The translations under genes and the position numbers were made by a program. Source: Geobacter sp. (GTDB taxonomy: Bacteria; Desulfobacterota; Desulfuromonadia; Geobacterales; Geobacteraceae). Taken from it: a stretch of 24,072 nt of DNA. Below, in pieces: positions 6,424 through 13,957 of this stretch. Location of the stretch: contig DNJC01000075.1 in assembly GCA_003490025.1 (NCBI GenBank), forward strand, positions 32,262 through 56,333. The letters run 5' to 3'. Each line of letters starts with the position of its first letter. Position 1 is the stretch's first letter. The notes under the pieces are model-generated. The model saw nothing but the letters and a program-made list of their open reading frames with translations. It had not been told where the DNA came from and did no database searches.

Positions 6424-7100
6424 TGCTCCTCCAACTTGTAACCGAAACCGCGTACCGTTTTTATCATGTCTCCGGCCTTCCCCATCTTCGTTCGCAGGCG
6501 GGTTATGTGGGTGTCGACAGTGCGGGTGTCCTCGACGAAATTGTATCCCCATACGTCACGCAAAAGGACGTCCCTGCTCTGGACTCTCCCCAGTCGCATC
6601 ACCAGGGTGTGCAGCAGCTTGAATTCGGTGGTCGTGAAACTTATCTCTTCGCCGTTGACCGTTACGAAGTGACGCTCGGTGTCTATGCTGATCGCACCGA
6701 CCTTTATGAACTGGTTTTGGGGGGCCTCGGTGACGCTTCGCCTGAGTACGGCCTTCACGCGCAGCATCAGTTCCCTGGTGGAGAACGGCTTCACGACGTA
6801 ATCGTCGGCGCCTACCTCGAAACCGACCACCTTGTCGATCTCTTCCCCTTTCGCGGTCAGCATGATCACAGGGATCCGCGAGGTCCTTTCGGACTTCTTG
6901 AGCCCCTTGCACACTTCCGTGCCGAGCATCCCCGGCAGCATGAGATCCAGGAGCACCAGATCCGGCTGTACCTTGCCCGCAGTCTCGAGACCTTCCGCAC
7001 CGTCCAGCGCGATGATCGTTTTGTAACCCTCCCTCTCAAGGTTGAAGGCAACCAACTCGGCGAGGTCCTTCTCATCTTCAATGATCAATATTGTTTGCAT
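6420..7100 (-). CDS. phoB: Phosphate response regulator PhoB
   Basis: A 226-residue OmpR/PhoB-class regulator. The receiver domain has the acidic pocket EDE (8-10), the phosphorylation site Asp52 (LVLLDLMLPG), Thr82 and Lys104 (VVKPFS). The C-terminal winged helix ends with VDTHITRLRTKMG and VRGFGYKLEE. Phosphorylated PhoB binds Pho boxes in front of starvation genes. The ATG at 7100 has GAGGG about 6 bases upstream; the frame continues to 7244 without support. It is first in phoB-phoR-phoU and has its own candidate Pho box at 7148-7165, which points to autoregulation. Confidence 0.94.
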   Translation of the reverse strand: MQTILIIEDEKDLAELVAFNLEREGYKTIIALDGAEGLETAGKVQPDLVLLDLMLPGMLGTEVCKGLKKSERTSRIPVIMLTAKGEEIDKVVGFEVGADDYVVKPFSTRELMLRVKAVLRRSVTEAPQNQFIKVGAISIDTERHFVTVNGEEISFTTTEFKLLHTLVMRLGRVQSRDVLLRDVWGYNFVEDTRTVDTHITRLRTKMGKAGDMIKTVRGFGYKLEEQ

Positions 7101-7131
7101 GGCACCCTCTCTGATGTTCCTGGATATACAG

Positions 7132-7165
7132 TAGATACAACTGTTTTGTGTAGAAACGGTTACAG
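7132..7165 (-). promoter_or_regulatory. Candidate Pho box and promoter of phoB
   Basis: Read leftward: CTGTAAC, four bases, TCTACAC (7165-7148), then 10 bp and TATCTA (7137-7132) as a weak -10. The second half-site is poorer than at pstS, but the 7-4-7-10 spacing is identical. Confidence 0.5.
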
Positions 7166-7382
7166 TCAGGTAAAATGTGTCGGAAATATTCTTGTCCCTG
7201 GTTCCGCTGGCGAATCGGCGCCCAGCTTCGTGGTGTTGACGCATGTAAGCGCATGACGGGTAAGCGACTGAAAAGAGGGGGCAGCGGTAGCAGACAAAGG
7301 CCTGGGTATTTGTTCCGGATGGCGGGTTGCAGCGACGCCCTTTTTATCGGCAGGTTCGATATTTCACAAATTCTTGTTAAGG

Positions 7383-7416
7383 TTGTAACGAAACTGCAAC
7401 ACGGCAGGTATATATT
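7383..7416 (+). promoter_or_regulatory. Pho box and promoter of pstS
   Basis: TTGTAAC (7383-7389), GAAA, CTGCAAC (7394-7400), then 10 bp and TATATT (7411-7416). Two 7-bp direct repeats on an 11-bp period just upstream of a -10 box is the classical PhoB-activated layout, in which the box replaces the -35. Outside these sites, the divergent gap 7101-7443 shows no gene. Confidence 0.8.
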
Positions 7417-7443
7417 CCCGGAAAACCGCAAAAGGAGGTAACA

Positions 7444-8472
7444 ATGTTAAAAAGCATGAAAATGGCAATAATGGCTCTGGCCCTGATAGCGACGGTGGGT
7501 ACAGCGGGACAATCCTCGGCCGAGACCCTGATAAACGGCGCCGGCGCCACCTTCCCCTATCCCCTTTACTCGAAGTGGTTCAGCGAGTATGCCAAGATTG
7601 ACAAGAGCGTGAAATTCAACTACCAGTCGATCGGAAGCGGCGGCGGCATCAAGCAGATCACCGCCCAGACCGTCGACTTCGGCGCCAGCGACAAGTTCCT
7701 TTCCGACGAGGAGCTGAAGGCGGCCCCGGGCAAGCTGATCCACATCCCGACCGTGATGGGGGCAGTGGTCATCACCTATAACCTGCCGGGCGTAGCGAAG
7801 GGCCTGAAGCTCAACTCCGAGGATGTCGCCAACATCTATCTCGGCAAGATCACTATGTGGAACGACCCCAAGATCGCCGACGACAACAAGGGGGTCAATC
7901 TCCCGGCCAAGCCGATCATCGTCGTGCACCGCTCCGACGGCAGCGGTACCACCAGCATCTTCACCGATTACCTGAGCGGGGTCAACGCGGAGTGGTCGCA
8001 GAAGGTGGGGAAGGGTGCCTCCGTCAAGTGGCCGATCGGTCTCGGCGGCAAGGGTAACGAGGGTGTCGCCGGCCAGATCAAGACCACACCGTATTCCATC
8101 GGCTACGTCGAGCTTGCCTACGCCTTCGAAAACAAGCTTCCGTACGCCTTCCTGAAGAACAAGGCGGGCGCCTTCGTGGAGCCCTCCATCAAGACCACCA
8201 GCGCCGCTGCGGCCGGGGCTGCCAAGCAGATGCCTGCAGACTACAGGATCTCGCTGGTGAACCAGCCGGGCAAGGATGCCTACCCGGTCGTAGGCTTTAC
8301 CTGGCTGCTGGTCTACGAGAAGCAAAAGGACGCGCTCAAGGGTAAGAAGCTGGCCGAGTTCCTGAACTGGAGCATGACCAAGGGGCAGAAGATGGCCGCC
8401 CCGATGCTGTACGCGCCGCTGCCGGCAAATGTGGTCCAGATGGTGCAGAAGACGATCAAGACCCTCAAGTAA
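7444..8472 (+). CDS. pstS: Periplasmic phosphate-binding protein PstS
   Basis: A 342-residue protein with a signal peptide (basic start, hydrophobic IMALALIATVGTAGQ, cleavage near SSA/ET). The mature N-terminus INGAGATFPYPLYSKW, followed by YQSIGSGGGIKQI, VDFGASDKFLSD and VVHRSDGSGTTSIFTDYL, is diagnostic of PstS, and these loops bind phosphate. It hands phosphate to the PstC-PstA channel. AAAGGAGGT lies 5 bases before the ATG. It is preceded by a Pho box and followed by an intrinsic terminator, so it is transcribed alone, about 5.5 kb away from pstB and facing the other way. Confidence 0.97.
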   Translation: MLKSMKMAIMALALIATVGTAGQSSAETLINGAGATFPYPLYSKWFSEYAKIDKSVKFNYQSIGSGGGIKQITAQTVDFGASDKFLSDEELKAAPGKLIHIPTVMGAVVITYNLPGVAKGLKLNSEDVANIYLGKITMWNDPKIADDNKGVNLPAKPIIVVHRSDGSGTTSIFTDYLSGVNAEWSQKVGKGASVKWPIGLGGKGNEGVAGQIKTTPYSIGYVELAYAFENKLPYAFLKNKAGAFVEPSIKTTSAAAAGAAKQMPADYRISLVNQPGKDAYPVVGFTWLLVYEKQKDALKGKKLAEFLNWSMTKGQKMAAPMLYAPLPANVVQMVQKTIKTLK

Positions 8473-8497
8473 GGATTCGAACATAACCTCAAGGATG

Positions 8498-8538
8498 AGC
8501 CCGGGCGGACGGCAACAACAGGTCCCCCGGGCTTTTTT
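8498..8538 (+). terminator. Intrinsic terminator of pstS
   Basis: AGCCCGGG (8498-8505) pairs with CCCGGGCT (8526-8533) and a run of T follows. This separates pstS from the hydrolase-GH3 operon. Confidence 0.85.
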
Positions 8539-8563
8539 GTTTCCTTCACCCATCCCCACCTGA

Positions 8564-8584
8564 CCCTCCCCTTGAAGGGGAGGG
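8564..8584. repeat. GC-rich intergenic palindrome
   Basis: CCCTCCCCTT-G-AAGGGGAGGG is a perfect inverted repeat around one base. It resembles the palindrome past efpL. It has no T-run. Confidence 0.5.
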
Positions 8585-8627
8585 GGACCCGCCGCAATAT
8601 TTCAAAAGCTACAGAACATTATCCCCA

Positions 8628-8661
8628 CTGCCACAGCTCCGTAACGCTCCTTGTTCATAAT
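8628..8661 (+). promoter_or_regulatory. Candidate Pho box and promoter of the hydrolase-GH3 operon
   Basis: CTGCCAC (8628-8634), AGCT, CCGTAAC (8639-8645), then exactly 10 bp and CATAAT (8656-8661), a five-of-six -10 box. The geometry is the same as in the pstS promoter. The ATG of the hydrolase follows 26 bases later. The match is seen directly; control by PhoB is inference. Confidence 0.65.
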
Positions 8662-8687
8662 GAGAAAAAACGACAAGGAGAACAGAG

Positions 8688-9767
8688 ATGACCGGATCCG
8701 TTTTGCCGCGGGTAATGAGAAGCATGGCCGGACACCCCGCGCTGGTTGGAATGGCCTGCGCGGCCACTGGACTGCTGCGCCAGATGTCCATAAAGCCCTT
8801 CGTCCCCAAAAACAGGCGCAGGGAGTTTCTTCTGAGAGAAAGGGTCAGCCTCCATGCCTGCCGCGCGCAGATCTTCAAGGAAAAGGGGACCGGTTCCGTC
8901 CCCACCATAGTGGTGGGCGGCTTCGTTCCCGACGCCACGGAGCAGGTGGAATTCCAACGCGCGCTCTTCAGGGATTACGGCAGCATCTACTACGTCAACT
9001 ACCCGCGCCACGGCTTCTCCTCGGAGATGTTTTTCGCGCAGTTGGCAGACCTGATCGAGTGGCTCAACAACCGGGACCAGAAGCCGATCCTGTTCGGGGT
9101 GAGTTTCGGCTGCGGGTTGATCGCGCGCTTTCTGCAGGAGAGCCCGGAGGCGCCCCTGCCCAGGATCAGGGGGGTGGTAATGGCTAGCCCCGTGCTCTGC
9201 GCGGATGATCTGATCCGCCCCTCCCACGACAAGGCAGGCGGTGTCAGGATGCTGGAAAGCAACCTGCGCAGGATCCTGAGCGCCGGGGGGAACGACAGCG
9301 AGGTTCCCGGTCGCCAGATCGAGAGGGCGAGGCGATGCTTCCAGGCGCTTTTCGAGATCGGAGCCCAGAACCGTGTTCTTTCCAGCAGGCATCTCTCCAT
9401 CAAGAAGAAGATCATGCAGGTGATCGAGGACACCCCCGCGACCGGCGGTTACCAGCGGGTCCTTGCCCTGAAGCAGTTCACCCGCCCGGGAGACGGAGGT
9501 CCCATCTTCGCCGGTCCGGCCCTGACCCTTCTTGCCGAGGAGGAGGAAAACCTGCTCGTACCCAGTTCGCCGACGCTCCAGATGCTGTGCAATCCGCATC
9601 GGAGAAAGGCCCTCTTCCCGAACGGCATCTTCAGGAGGGTCACCTCCGACACCGTCGGAGACGCGGTCGCCCATGCCTCGCTCATTTTCCACCACCGCTG
9701 CTACAACCCCCTGATCGGGAGCTGGTATGAGAAGCTGCATCCCGCCAGGCTGAGCGAGGCGGTGTGA
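8688..9767 (+). CDS. Alpha/beta hydrolase, GH3-linked
   Basis: A 359-residue protein with an alpha/beta hydrolase core: a strand and oxyanion region VPTIVVGGFVPD (71-82), the nucleophile elbow FGVSFGCG (136-143, Ser139) and a late His in AVAHASLIFHH (His329) that could complete the triad. The acid residue is not certain; a glutamate run (284-287) lies nearby. The substrate is unknown; relatives act on esters, thioesters or amides. There is no clear signal peptide, but a short hydrophobic stretch (about 17-33) may associate with membrane. AAGGAG lies 7 bases before the ATG. The stop overlaps the GH3 start by 4 bases, so the two products are probably made together and may act on the same acyl compound. 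Confidence 0.8.
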   Translation: MTGSVLPRVMRSMAGHPALVGMACAATGLLRQMSIKPFVPKNRRREFLLRERVSLHACRAQIFKEKGTGSVPTIVVGGFVPDATEQVEFQRALFRDYGSIYYVNYPRHGFSSEMFFAQLADLIEWLNNRDQKPILFGVSFGCGLIARFLQESPEAPLPRIRGVVMASPVLCADDLIRPSHDKAGGVRMLESNLRRILSAGGNDSEVPGRQIERARRCFQALFEIGAQNRVLSSRHLSIKKKIMQVIEDTPATGGYQRVLALKQFTRPGDGGPIFAGPALTLLAEEEENLLVPSSPTLQMLCNPHRRKALFPNGIFRRVTSDTVGDAVAHASLIFHHRCYNPLIGSWYEKLHPARLSEAV

Positions 9768-11362
9768 CGATGCTTCGAGACAGCTTGAGATCCGCCACCT
9801 TCCCGGTTCTGAACCGCGTTCTGAAGGCGGGAGCGGCGTTGCACGCCTCCCGTCTGGAGAGCAGGGATCCCTTTGCCGCCCAGCAGCGCATCTTCAGCCA
9901 CCTCGTGGCTCGGGGGGCGTCGACCAGATTCGGGGCCGACTACGGGCTGTCGGAGCTGGCAACTCTCCCGTTTCCGGAGGCCTACCGGCGCTTCCGGTCG
10001 CGCGTGCCGATCAGGACCTATGAAGAGTTCTGGAACGATTACTTCAAAGAGGGGGCTAGAGAATCCGGGGGGAGAGTGAGCCTGTCCCTGCAGGACGTCA
10101 CCTGGCCCGGGAAAGTGCCGTTCTTCTGCGAGACCTCCGGCACCACCGCGCCCAGCAAGTACATCCCGTTCACCATGGAGATGTTTTCGGCCAACAGGCG
10201 CGCGGCCCTTGACCTGACCTCCTGCTACCTGAGCGCCAACCGCAGAAGCAGGCTCATGAGCGGCAGACTGCTCTATATGGCGGGGAATACCGAGCTTGCC
10301 GATATGGGGAACGGGGTCAAAAGCGGTGATATGAGCGCCATCACCCTGCGCTACCGTCCCGGATACCTGAACCCGTTCATTGCCCCTGATGCGGCAACCG
10401 CCATGCTTCCGTGGCAAGAGAAGCTGGAGAGGCTCGCCGAACTGCTTCTGACGGATCGTACCATCCGCGGCATATCCGGCGTTCCTCCCTGGATACTGCT
10501 CCTTCTGAACCGTTGCGCTGAACTGGGGGACGCTCCCGTTTCCCGGCTCCTCCCCGACCTGGAATTGATCGTTCACGGCGGCACCAGCATGAAACCGTAC
10601 CGGCAGGAGTTCGCTCACCTGTTCGGAAACGCCGCACCGCATTTCCTCGAACTCCTCCCGTCTTCCGAGGCATTCATGGGGTTTCAGAGGCTCGGGGAGG
10701 CGCAGATGCGTCTCGAGCCGTACTACGGGGTTTTTTTCGAGTTCGTGCCGTGCGACGAACCGGACGGCAGGGGGCGCCCGGAGCCGGATGCCGGCTGCGT
10801 GCCGCTTGAGGAGATAGAAACGGGACGGCGCTACGCCGTTATCGTGACCACCTGCGCCGGTCTCTGGCGCTACCACATCGGAGACACCATCCGCTTCACG
10901 GAACGCGACCCTCTCTTTATCGAGTTCACCGGCCGCGACAGGTTTCTGGATCGGTTCGAGGAGAAGGTCACCCAGGGTGAAGTCGAGGAGGCGGTCAGGC
11001 TGTTGAACGAGGTGCCGGGAGTGGAGATCAGGGAGTTCATGGTCGGGCCGCAGATCGCCGACCGGCGCCATTTCTGGGTTCTGGCGGCCGGCAACGGCTC
11101 TTCGGCTGACTCCGCCGCGCTGGCGCGGCATATCGACGAGGCATTGGCGGGGATGAACGCGGACTACCGTGCCTTCCGCGACCAGGGGAGGATCGGGCCG
11201 CCGATGGTCCTGGTGGCGAAGGAAGACGACATATACCTGTGGTCCAGGGATGTGCGGGGCAAACTGGGGGGGCAGAGCAAGATCCCGCATGTGGATCCGA
11301 CCCTGGAAGGGGAGTTGGTGGCGAGCCTGGCGGAATATTGCAAAAAAAGGGACCGCCGGTAG
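9764..11362 (+). CDS. GH3-family acyl-adenylate-forming enzyme
   Basis: A 532-residue GH3-family protein, kin of plant GH3 enzymes that adenylate an acyl acid and join it to an amino acid. The three ATP-binding motifs of the ANL superfamily are present: CETSGTTAPSKYIPFT (122-137), LPSSEAFMG (298-306) and LWRYHIGDTIRF (367-378). A C-terminal EKVTQGEVEEA (400-410) precedes the mobile domain. The family motifs are complete, so it is probably active. The acyl and amine substrates cannot be read from sequence. GTG at 9764 overlaps the hydrolase stop (GTGA); ATG at 9770 is an alternative with GAGG 10 bases upstream. It sits between pstS and phoU and shares the candidate Pho box of the hydrolase. 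Confidence 0.85.
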   Translation: MTMLRDSLRSATFPVLNRVLKAGAALHASRLESRDPFAAQQRIFSHLVARGASTRFGADYGLSELATLPFPEAYRRFRSRVPIRTYEEFWNDYFKEGARESGGRVSLSLQDVTWPGKVPFFCETSGTTAPSKYIPFTMEMFSANRRAALDLTSCYLSANRRSRLMSGRLLYMAGNTELADMGNGVKSGDMSAITLRYRPGYLNPFIAPDAATAMLPWQEKLERLAELLLTDRTIRGISGVPPWILLLLNRCAELGDAPVSRLLPDLELIVHGGTSMKPYRQEFAHLFGNAAPHFLELLPSSEAFMGFQRLGEAQMRLEPYYGVFFEFVPCDEPDGRGRPEPDAGCVPLEEIETGRRYAVIVTTCAGLWRYHIGDTIRFTERDPLFIEFTGRDRFLDRFEEKVTQGEVEEAVRLLNEVPGVEIREFMVGPQIADRRHFWVLAAGNGSSADSAALARHIDEALAGMNADYRAFRDQGRIGPPMVLVAKEDDIYLWSRDVRGKLGGQSKIPHVDPTLEGELVASLAEYCKKRDRR

Positions 11363-11369
11363 CGGTCCC
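11342..11369 (-). terminator. Intrinsic terminator of pstCAB-phoU, overlapping the GH3 stop
   Basis: GGGACCGC (11349-11356) and GCGGTCCC (11362-11369) form a perfect 8-bp stem. Read leftward, seven T follow (11348-11342), so it ends the phoU transcript. The stop codon of the convergent GH3 gene (11360-11362) lies in the loop and stem. Rightward there is no T-run. Confidence 0.8.
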
Positions 11370-11434
11370 TTAAGAGGAGCGTGTCTTTGGATTGCCGGAC
11401 GGCGGGCAGTGGGCTTCCCCGGCGTCGGCTGCCG

Positions 11435-12106
11435 TCAGGCGATGGTGTGGCGGATGTCCTTCCCTTTGACCATGAAGATGACCATTTCGGCCACGTTGGT
11501 GGCATGGTCGGCGATCCTCTCCAGGCATTTCGAGACGTGGTTGATCTTGATGGCGCGGCTGATGGTGGAGGGATCCCCCATCATGAAGGTCAGAAGCTCG
11601 CGCTGGATCTGCTCGTTCAGTTCGTCGACGAACTGGTCGTCCTCGCACACCTTGATCGCCAGCGCGTCGTCGCCGCGCACGAAGGCGTCCAGCGCCTCCT
11701 TGACCATGTCGGAGGCGGCCTGGGCCATGCGCGGCAGGTCGATGTACGGTTTCAGGGAGGGTTCCTGGTTCAGCTCCCTCGACCGTTTGGCGATATTGGC
11801 GCACTGGTCGCCGATCCGCTCCAGGTCGGTGACGATCTTGAGCGCCAGGGTGATGAAACGGAGATCGCGCGCCGCCGGCTGCCGGCGGGCCAGCACCTCC
11901 AGGCATTTCTCGTCTATCACCATCTCCAGGTTGTTTATCTCGTGGTCGAACGCGATGGTCTTCTCGGCGAGCTCGGTGTCCCGCTCCACCAGGGACTTCA
12001 TGGCGTTGGCGATCATCACCTCGACCTTCCCTCCCATCTCCAGGAGTTTTTCCCTTATGTCGTTCAGCTCGGTGTCAAACTGCTTGCTGAAATGCTCTCT
12101 CTCCAT
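11435..12106 (-). CDS. phoU: Phosphate signalling protein PhoU (copy 2, pst-linked)
   Basis: A 223-residue PhoU with both metal-binding repeats: DLERIGDQCANIA and CLERIADHATNVAEMVIF. GGAG lies 8 bases before the ATG. It is the last gene of pstC-pstA-pstB-phoU, the standard position of PhoU, 119 bp past pstB. It is clearly a paralogue of copy 1 (same length region, no gaps, shared blocks such as RQPAARDLRF and KPYIDLPRM). Having one copy with the kinase and one with the transporter suggests divided duties. Confidence 0.94.
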   Translation of the reverse strand: MEREHFSKQFDTELNDIREKLLEMGGKVEVMIANAMKSLVERDTELAEKTIAFDHEINNLEMVIDEKCLEVLARRQPAARDLRFITLALKIVTDLERIGDQCANIAKRSRELNQEPSLKPYIDLPRMAQAASDMVKEALDAFVRGDDALAIKVCEDDQFVDELNEQIQRELLTFMMGDPSTISRAIKINHVSKCLERIADHATNVAEMVIFMVKGKDIRHTIA

Positions 12107-12225
12107 ATATTTCTCTCCAGGGTCTCATGAAATGGGAGTCGGTATCTAGATATCACTTGAGCCCCGAAGGCGCAAGGAAAACCTCCCGTGCCGGGGGAAC
12201 GCGCGGTCGCGACAGGCTCCAGCCG

Positions 12226-12984
12226 TTAACCGAAACGACCGGTTATGTAGTCCTCCGTCCGCTTCTGCTCAGGGGTGGTGAATATCTTCTTGGTCTCGCC
12301 GCACTCCACGAGGTCTCCCATGTACAGGAATGCCGTGTAGTCGGAGACGCGGGCGGCCTGCTGCATGTTGTGCGTGACGATGATGATGGTGTAGCGGGTC
12401 TTCAGTTCCTCTATCAACTCCTCGATCTTCAGGGTCGAGATGGGGTCGAGAGCGGAGGCCGGCTCGTCCATCAGGATGACCTCCGGTTTGACCGCGATGG
12501 TGCGCGCGATGCAGAGCCTTTGCTGCTGACCGCCGGAGAGCGTCATGGCGTTGGTCTTCAGCCTGTCCTTCACCTCGTCCCAGAGCGCCACGCGTTTCAG
12601 GCAGCTCTCCACGATCTCGTTCGCCTCCTCCCGGGGGAGCCGCCCGTTCAGCTTGTAGCCGGCCACGACGTTGTCGTAGATGGACATCGCCGGGAACGGG
12701 TTCGGTTTCTGGAACACCATGCCGACGCGGCGCCTGATGGAGACCGGGTCCACGCCGCGCCCGTAGATGTCGCCGTTATCCACCAGGATCTTTCCGGTCA
12801 CCCGCGCCGACGGGACCAGGTCGTGCATCCTGTTCATGGAGCGGAGCAGGGTCGACTTGCCGCACCCGGACGGCCCGATGATGGCGGTGACGCTGTTCTC
12901 GGGAAAGCTCATGCTGACGTCCCGCACCGCGTGGGTCTTGCCGAAATGTATATTGACCTCTTCCAGATGTACCTTGTTGCTCAT
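12226..12984 (-). CDS. pstB: Phosphate ABC transporter ATPase PstB
   Basis: A 252-residue ABC ATPase with Walker A GPSGCGKST, the Q-loop VFQKPNPFPAMSIYDNV typical of PstB, the signature LSGGQQQRLCIAR, Walker B VILMDEPASALDP and the switch His in IIVTHNMQQA. It powers phosphate import through PstC-PstA. The ATG at 12984 has GAGGG 4 bases upstream; a further in-frame ATG at 13014 lacks a ribosome site. It follows pstA after 130 bp, a gap in which I see no convincing extra promoter. Confidence 0.97.
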   Translation of the reverse strand: MSNKVHLEEVNIHFGKTHAVRDVSMSFPENSVTAIIGPSGCGKSTLLRSMNRMHDLVPSARVTGKILVDNGDIYGRGVDPVSIRRRVGMVFQKPNPFPAMSIYDNVVAGYKLNGRLPREEANEIVESCLKRVALWDEVKDRLKTNAMTLSGGQQQRLCIARTIAVKPEVILMDEPASALDPISTLKIEELIEELKTRYTIIIVTHNMQQAARVSDYTAFLYMGDLVECGETKKIFTTPEQKRTEDYITGRFG

Positions 12985-13114
12985 CGTTCCCTCTTGTTTA
13001 AATTCGATCCTCATCGGTTGTCACTGCGGGGGCGCCCGGTTCTTCGTTACCCGTCAAAGGTTCTTTGCGTCCTGCGCGGATACTTCGTGCTCTTTCAAGC
13101 AGCCTGCCCGGCTC

Positions 13115-13957
13115 TTAACCGCTGTGCCTGCTCCTGCCGAAGAAGCGGGCGGTGAGGCTCAGCACGAACATGACGGTCACCAGCACCAGCGCGCCCGCCC
13201 AGGCCAGCTTGTGCCAGTCCTCGTAGGGAGCGATGGCGAAGCTGAATATCTGCAGGGGGAGGGCGGCCATCGGCTGGCTGATGTCCCTGCTCCAGAACTG
13301 GTTTCCCAGCGCCGTGAAAAGAAGCGGCGCGGTCTCCCCCGAGACCCTGGCGACCGCCAGCAGGATGCCGGTCAGGACGCCGGACATGGCGCTTCTCAGG
13401 GTCACCTTGAGGCTGGTGCGCCAGAAGGGGACCCCCAGGGCGAGGGAAGCCTCCCTCAGGGAGCCGGGTACCATCTTCAACTGCTCCTCGGTGGTGCGCA
13501 GCACGATCGGGATCATGATCAACGCCAGTGCCACCGATCCCGCCAGTCCCGAGAACCCCTTCATAGGCACCACCAGAAGGGTATAGGCGACCATGCCGGT
13601 GATGATGGAAGGGGTGCCGGAGAGAACGTCGGCGCCGAACCTGATCACCGTCGACACCTTGGAACCGCCGAATTCGGCGAGGTAGATGGCCCCGAGGATG
13701 CCGATCGGAAGGCCGATCAGGGACGCGCCGCCGATCATGATCAGCGAACCGAGCATGCCGTTTGCCATGCCGCCCCCCGCCTCGCCGGTCGGCTTCGGGA
13801 TCTGGGTGAAGAAATCGAGGGAGAGCGAACTGACTCCCATCTTCAGGATATGGAAGAAAATGAGCCCGAGCGGTATCAGCACCGCCAGGGTGCAGGCCAG
13901 CATGACCAGGTTCATCAGGTGGTTCTTGGCTTTGCGGTACGCCATGCCGTGCATCAT
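13115..13957 (-). CDS. pstA: Phosphate ABC transporter permease PstA
   Basis: A 280-residue inner-membrane permease with about six hydrophobic helices. The cytoplasmic coupling loop LREASLALGVPFWRTSLKVTLR and GVLTGILLAVARVSGETAPLLFTALG are classic PstA segments. With PstC it forms the phosphate channel. The ATG at 13957 has GGAGG 6 bases upstream and overlaps the pstC stop as ATGA. The frame stays open far into pstC, but that part is antiparallel coding shadow with no membrane character. Confidence 0.96.
   Translation of the reverse strand: MMHGMAYRKAKNHLMNLVMLACTLAVLIPLGLIFFHILKMGVSSLSLDFFTQIPKPTGEAGGGMANGMLGSLIMIGGASLIGLPIGILGAIYLAEFGGSKVSTVIRFGADVLSGTPSIITGMVAYTLLVVPMKGFSGLAGSVALALIMIPIVLRTTEEQLKMVPGSLREASLALGVPFWRTSLKVTLRSAMSGVLTGILLAVARVSGETAPLLFTALGNQFWSRDISQPMAALPLQIFSFAIAPYEDWHKLAWAGALVLVTVMFVLSLTARFFGRSRHSG

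Noticed and set aside
7447..8559. Long open frame antisense to pstS
   Set aside because: It mirrors the GC-rich third codon positions of pstS and has no domain or ribosome site.
9701..11290. 529-codon open frame antisense to the GH3 gene
   Set aside because: Shadow of a GC-rich gene; no recognisable motif, composition rich in Arg, His and Pro.
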